From a virus: DNA of 33,236 nucleotides. A program made the translations under genes and the position numbers. The stretch spans positions 1 to 33,236 of IMG/VR virus record IMGVR_UViG_3300046804_004386; one strand, 5' to 3'. Under the pieces are notes generated by a model. That model did not search any database and was not told the DNA's origin. It saw only the letters and a list, made by a program, of their open reading frames with translations. Below, piece after piece: positions 30,067 to 33,236 of the stretch. Each line of letters starts with the position of its first letter. Position 1 is the stretch's first letter.

Positions 30067-30638
30067 GAACGACCGCCCCATTGAATATCAGGATAGGATT
30101 CACTTACAATTTCTTTAGTGATTTTATATTTAGATTGTAATTTTTTATCCTTAACTAAACAAAGAATCTCTGCTTCGAGAGGATGGAGACCTTGAAGAAT
30201 ATTAATAAACATAGTTTCTCTACGGAGAGAACTTAGTTCATTATTACCACCTCTCACAAAATTATAAAACATATGATATTCTTTGCGAATAGAGGATCGC
30301 CCTTGATCCATAGATCCTAAAGAATTGGAGTTTAGCTCTTCCATTTTAGAAACAGCATCTCCGATTTTAGAACTTAGAGTTCCACTGAATGAATTTTGTT
30401 CTCCAGTGCTTGCATATGGTACATCTCCTTCTGGAAGAAGAGAAATAACACTCTCATCAAAATTCCAGATCAAAATTGTTTTAAGAGAAGGATCTTCATA
30501 TTTTTTAAGAACTTCTACTTTTTTTGCATTTGTTCTCTGCTTAGATGCAAGAGTTAGTATTTCAAATACAAATGGATTAGTTGGAAGATCTTCAATAGGA
30601 GTATCAATCTTCTTCTTCGTCTTCGTCGTCGTAGTCAT
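30063..30638 (-). CDS. DUF6433-like conserved cyanophage protein, 191 aa
   Basis: From ATG 30638-30636 the protein begins MTTTTKTKKKIDTPIEDLPT. Characteristic blocks are FEILTLASKQRTNAKKVEVL, IWNFDESVISLLPEGDVPYA, SIRKEYHMFYNFVRGGNNEL and LHPLEAEILCLVKDKKLQSK. I recall this set as DUF6433, very common in T4-like cyanophages and of unknown function. A TTG start 15 nt earlier is less likely. The N-terminus overlaps the upstream membrane protein by 35 nt, and the end overlaps the next gene. Confidence 0.72.
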   Translation of the reverse strand: MTTTTKTKKKIDTPIEDLPTNPFVFEILTLASKQRTNAKKVEVLKKYEDPSLKTILIWNFDESVISLLPEGDVPYASTGEQNSFSGTLSSKIGDAVSKMEELNSNSLGSMDQGRSSIRKEYHMFYNFVRGGNNELSSLRRETMFINILQGLHPLEAEILCLVKDKKLQSKYKITKEIVSESYPDIQWGGRS

Positions 30639-30834
30639 AATCGCTATTTTCAAATCGTACAGATACTATTTCGTCGGGTATTACTTGTCCATTTTCATCA
30701 AAGAACTCTGGATGTAAATATGGAGGTCTTGATTCAAGTAAATGCCTATAGGTTAACCAACCTATTATACCTCCTGTCATAAAAAAGAGCAACGTGAACA
30801 TTACTGAGAATGTTATTACATATGCTGTTTCCAT
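30604..30834 (-). CDS. small membrane protein, 76 aa
   Basis: I chose ATG 30834-30832 because GGAGAAGG lies 5 nt before it; a TTG frame starts 39 nt earlier. One membrane segment covers residues about 3-27 (TAYVITFSVMFTLLFFMTGG), then a conserved-looking RPPYLHPEFFDENGQVIPDE and a strongly acidic tail. The cytoplasmic part follows the single helix. This HPE-FDENG type of protein is common in cyanophages; its role is unknown. The preceding 185 nt hold no clear gene. Confidence 0.7.
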   Translation of the reverse strand: METAYVITFSVMFTLLFFMTGGIIGWLTYRHLLESRPPYLHPEFFDENGQVIPDEIVSVRFENSDYDYDDEDEEED

Positions 30835-31019
30835 TTTTCCTTCTCCAGAGAGTTTATTTTTTCCTAATATCAAAATGAAATTCTATAAAAAAATGAAGCT
30901 CCCTGCGAAAGAGAGATATCATTTTACCAAACCTCATTTGAAAAGTCTTTGGTTTTTCTGATACCCTCCTTCTATTCCTAAGTAATAACTCAACTCCCCG
31001 ATTAATTTGGGGATCTGAC

Positions 31020-31379
31020 TTATTTAGTTTTCTTTTTCCTTCTTCCTGGTCGTTTATCATAATCATATTTCCAGGCATCTTCAAGAATACTATAAAGATA
31101 GTTTCTTATTTTTCTTGCTTGTGGTTTTGGTATGTGACCATATCCCTCACGAAGTTGTTTATGAATTTCATCAGATCCACCCTCAAGGTAATCATCTAAG
31201 TCCATTACAAGATTATTAATTTCACTCGCTGTAGAACTTTCAATAAATTCTTTTACTTCTATTCTTTTTGTTTTACGAATTTTCAAATAATCATAAAATT
31301 TTAACACGAAATGTCCATCAAAAGCATAGTCAATTGCTTTTTCTACATCATTATAAACTTCGTAAAAAGTGCTATTCAT
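31020..31379 (-). CDS. conserved cyanophage-type protein, 119 aa
   Basis: The protein is mostly helical: MNSTFYEVYNDVEKAIDYAF, KTKRIEVKEFIESSTASEIN, YLEGGSDEIHKQLREGYGHI, PKPQARKIRNYLYSILEDAW. It ends in a very basic tail KRPGRRKKKTK that could bind nucleic acid. The start overlaps the glutaredoxin stop by 1 nt (TAATG). A GC stem with CCCC/GGGG arms lies at about 30994-31012, but without a T-run. Function not recognised. Confidence 0.66.
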   Translation of the reverse strand: MNSTFYEVYNDVEKAIDYAFDGHFVLKFYDYLKIRKTKRIEVKEFIESSTASEINNLVMDLDDYLEGGSDEIHKQLREGYGHIPKPQARKIRNYLYSILEDAWKYDYDKRPGRRKKKTK

Positions 31380-31615
31380 TAAACCAAATTTTGCTCCCTA
31401 AGGTATTGAACAGTGTCAGTGCATCCCCCAATATGTTGATCATTTACAATCACTTGAGGAAAGGTAGAACCTTGTCCAAACTCAGCATAAAATTCATCTC
31501 TGGTGAAATCTTCATTAAGTTTGTAAACAACGTGTTGAACCTTTGCCAATTCTAGCACTTGTTGAACTTTAGTGCAATATGGGCAACCATCTTTAGAATA
31601 AACTGTAAATTTCAT
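31379..31615 (-). CDS. grx: glutaredoxin
   Basis: This 78-residue protein has the dithiol active site C11-P-Y-C14 in YSKDGCPYCTKVQ, then TFPQVIVNDQHIGGCTD, the TxPxV cis-proline and GG-C-T-D glutathione-binding motifs. Length and fold are those of a class I glutaredoxin. It supplies electrons, most likely to ribonucleotide reductase. A perfect late promoter (31636-31643) lies 20 nt upstream, so it is probably expressed late. It is coupled to the 119-residue gene. Confidence 0.93.
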   Translation of the reverse strand: MKFTVYSKDGCPYCTKVQQVLELAKVQHVVYKLNEDFTRDEFYAEFGQGSTFPQVIVNDQHIGGCTDTVQYLREQNLV

Positions 31616-31635
31616 ATCATCTCTTTTTTGTAGAA

Positions 31636-31643
31636 TATTTATA
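31636..31643 (-). promoter_or_regulatory. late promoter TATAAATA before glutaredoxin
   Basis: The minus strand reads TATAAATA, a perfect T4-type late element, 20 nt before the glutaredoxin ATG and overlapping the stop codon of the glycosyltransferase gene. It should give late expression of glutaredoxin and the genes after it. Confidence 0.6.
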
Positions 31644-32478
31644 TTGGATTGTTGAATCGATGAAGAGTATTTACTACATCAAATATTTCATTCAATGTAG
31701 TATTGCAACCTTTAGATTCCCACCAATTAATTATTTGATTATAGCAGGGCCAATGAAATGATGGAACAGATTCTGGTTGATTTAAATCCCAAACAGTAGT
31801 TTGTAAATTTGGGTTTTCCACAAACAATGGAAAAATATAAACTGGAGAATCAAATATACTAAACATTATTGTTTCGGTAGTAGGGTATTTTGCCCATTCA
31901 TCTCTTATATTTTTATCAGTTCCCATATACTCAAACCAAAATGTTTCCCCATCATAATAATGGTCTAATAAATTTTTTGCATGATTTCTGGTAATAATAT
32001 ATCCAGTTGAAGACCAATCACACCAACATCTATGTCTAAAGTGAACATCTGGTTGAAAAAATTTAAACATTTCATTACGAAATAAAACCAATTGAACACA
32101 AGACCAATCTGAAGGTAAAGCATCAAAAAATTCTTTCCAAGTAAAGTTCCAGTATTTTACGGAATCAAAACTTATATCATCCTCACAAAAGAAAGCATAT
32201 TGTTCATTCGTATTTTCATACCATCTTTTAATTGCCTTGAGATGAGATGTTGTACATCCAAGATAACCTTCTTTATCTTTTGCCCACCAATCTATACTAT
32301 GGACTATGTGTTTATCTGGATTATAGCGTTCAAATATATGAGGAGTAATATTACCAACTTCATAATCTTCAAATTGTTTATAAAGAACTTCTCTCCTATT
32401 GTATGATTCTGAAATACTAATAAAATTAATAGGAGGGAAGTTTCTAAGTTTTTCCTTATAAAGATAAGTTTCTTCCAT
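31639..32478 (-). CDS. GT25-like glycosyltransferase, 279 aa
   Basis: From ATG 32478-32476 (a TTG lies 6 nt upstream) the product reads INFISISESYNRREVLYKQF, then GYLGCTTSHLKAIKRWYENT and YAFFCEDDISFDSV. G-C-x-x-S-H followed by x-x-x-EDD is the hallmark of glycosyltransferase family 25, which adds sugars to lipopolysaccharide or protein. The E-D-D is the likely metal/donor-site motif. The C-terminal part is rich in Trp and Phe. The substrate is unknown; it may change the host surface or glycosylate a virion protein. Confidence 0.72.
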   Translation of the reverse strand: MEETYLYKEKLRNFPPINFISISESYNRREVLYKQFEDYEVGNITPHIFERYNPDKHIVHSIDWWAKDKEGYLGCTTSHLKAIKRWYENTNEQYAFFCEDDISFDSVKYWNFTWKEFFDALPSDWSCVQLVLFRNEMFKFFQPDVHFRHRCWCDWSSTGYIITRNHAKNLLDHYYDGETFWFEYMGTDKNIRDEWAKYPTTETIMFSIFDSPVYIFPLFVENPNLQTTVWDLNQPESVPSFHWPCYNQIINWWESKGCNTTLNEIFDVVNTLHRFNNPI

Positions 32479-32608
32479 TTTCAATCAATTTATTTTTTAT
32501 ATTTAATACTTTCTCTGTCTCTGGAGATCTATCTGGTGATCTATAAAGACCTGGCCAAGTATCACGAATGATCTCAGCCAGTTTATAAGGTGTCTCAGAA
32601 CTAATCAT
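32456..32608 (-). CDS. small protein between gnd and the glycosyltransferase, 50 aa
   Basis: A 50-residue frame runs from ATG 32608-32606, overlapping the gnd stop by ATGA, to TAA 32458-32456, overlapping the glycosyltransferase start by 23 nt. It reads MISSETPYKLAEIIRDTWPG, LYRSPDRSPETEKVLNIKNK, LIENGRNLSL. No signal, membrane or metal motif. The coupling on both sides supports real translation. Function unknown. Confidence 0.6.
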   Translation of the reverse strand: MISSETPYKLAEIIRDTWPGLYRSPDRSPETEKVLNIKNKLIENGRNLSL

Positions 32609-33236
32609 CTAACGTGATGACCCCCAAACATATATCTCATACCATTCAGAACCTTGGCAGCGAAAGTGCCCAGATTGCGTGAATTAAATCTTTCATAAAG
32701 AGCAGTGGTGATGACAGGAGCGGGAACCCCCAAATCCACAGCAGCATTAACCGTCCACCTACCTTCACCGCTGTCGGATACTCCTCCAGAGAAGTCAGAA
32801 AGCTGTGGGCTGCGGCGCAACACATCAGCAGTAAGATCAAGTAACCAGCTACCAACAACGCTACCACGACGCCATAACTCAGCAACTTCAGCAACATCAA
32901 TATCATAGCAGTAGGATTCTGGGTCTGCCATTGGCGCAACCTCTGCGTCTCCTTCTCTGACATATTGTGCTCCATTATTAGCATTCTTGATAATGTTGAA
33001 ACCTTCGGCATATGCTTGCATTATACCATACTCAATGCCATTATGCACCATCTTCACAAAATGACCAGCACCAGGACCACCACAATGTAACCAACCATAC
33101 TCTGCAGAGGTTACAGGTGAGTCAAACTCAGTCCTCGGGGCAGCATCGACTCCTGGGGCAAGGGCATTAAAAATGCTTTTACAAGTGGCGACTGCAGTAT
33201 CTCCACCGCCAACCATAAGACAGTATCCACGATCCA
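32605..33236 (-). CDS. gnd: 6-phosphogluconate dehydrogenase, C-terminal part (5' end beyond window)
   Basis: The frame is open to the right edge and covers about 209 residues. The first visible residues DRGYCLMVGGG match the Rossmann-domain end. Then comes GWLHCGGPGAGHFVKMVHNG and IEYGIMQAYAEGF, the 6PGDH signature with catalytic Lys and the HNGIEY substrate site, and a helical C-terminus ending MRYMFGGHH. The enzyme makes ribulose-5-phosphate and NADPH. The visible C-terminus is short, as in the YqeC-type form. Cyanophages carry gnd to drive the pentose phosphate pathway in infected cells; here it is coupled to a small gene downstream. Confidence 0.92.
   Translation of the reverse strand, partial: DRGYCLMVGGGDTAVATCKSIFNALAPGVDAAPRTEFDSPVTSAEYGWLHCGGPGAGHFVKMVHNGIEYGIMQAYAEGFNIIKNANNGAQYVREGDAEVAPMADPESYCYDIDVAEVAELWRRGSVVGSWLLDLTADVLRRSPQLSDFSGGVSDSGEGRWTVNAAVDLGVPAPVITTALYERFNSRNLGTFAAKVLNGMRYMFGGHHVR

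Noticed and set aside
30854-31084. A 76-residue minus-strand frame with a strong AAGGAGGG-like site inside
   Set aside because: It overlaps the end of the well-supported 119-residue gene in another frame, has a low-complexity basic composition, and the AAGGAGGG is not followed by a start codon at proper spacing.
1-33236. CRISPR array, insertion sequence or prophage attachment site
   Set aside because: No regularly spaced repeats, transposase or integrase motifs, or long flanking repeats were seen on reading both strands.

Overview
The window is a stretch of a T4-like marine cyanophage genome (a cyanomyovirus infecting Synechococcus or Prochlorococcus). It is AT-rich and densely packed, with many 1-4 nt gene overlaps. 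The evidence is the mix of T4 core genes (gp26, gp51, a gp27-like hub, gp5, gp54-like, gp4, gp48, gp53, gp32, gp59, gp33) with host-derived metabolic genes typical of cyanophages (CP12, 6-phosphogluconate dehydrogenase, ThyX, SpeD, PhoH, glutaredoxin). All functions are read from sequence motifs and remembered family patterns; no database search was run.

Layout. (1) 1-2215, minus strand: a small cluster behind a sigma70-type promoter (2186-2215). It holds two small unknown genes, tRNA-Leu(UAA), an unknown gene, tRNA-Thr(UGU), another small gene, a Mom-like DNA-modification acyltransferase and, overlapping it, a 2-oxoglutarate/Fe(II) aspartyl/asparaginyl-hydroxylase-type enzyme cut by the window edge. 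(2) 2221-19237, minus strand: the late tail and baseplate-hub operon, starting from a T4-type late promoter (TATAAATA, 19267-19274). In transcription order it holds gp26, gp51, a tape-measure-like protein, a tail lysozyme/M23 protein, the gp27-like hub, a CP12-like Calvin-cycle inhibitor, gp5 (OB fold, no lysozyme), a 1393-residue PA14-like protein and four spike/fibre-like proteins. (3) 19361-19737, plus strand: two small membrane proteins closed by a strong UUCG terminator. (4) 19739-23546: gp54-like on minus; gp4, an unknown, gp48 and gp53 on plus. A divergent promoter region with a 17-bp inverted repeat lies between gp54 and gp4. (5) 23547-28449, minus strand: replication, recombination and late-transcription genes (ThyX, an 80-residue protein, PhoH, an MGME1-like exonuclease, gp33, gp59, DUF1825, gp32). 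The promoter of this cluster overlaps the terminator of the preceding one. A terminator for gp32 lies inside the end of the convergent gp53. (6) 28512-33236, minus strand: small conserved cyanophage genes, SpeD, glutaredoxin, a GT25-like glycosyltransferase and the C-terminal two-thirds or so of Gnd, cut by the window edge.

How they work together. Region 2 plus gp54/gp48/gp53 builds the central baseplate, spike and tail-tube start. Region 5 supplies ssDNA binding, helicase loading, dTMP synthesis and the late-transcription coactivator that would switch on region 2. CP12 and Gnd fit the known cyanophage strategy of blocking the Calvin cycle and driving the oxidative pentose phosphate pathway for NADPH and ribose. 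The most unusual candidate system is the overlapping Mom-like/2OG-oxygenase pair, which may be a two-step nucleic-acid modification or anti-restriction cassette (inference). No stretch longer than 300 bases lacks a gene, and no CRISPR array or transposon was seen.
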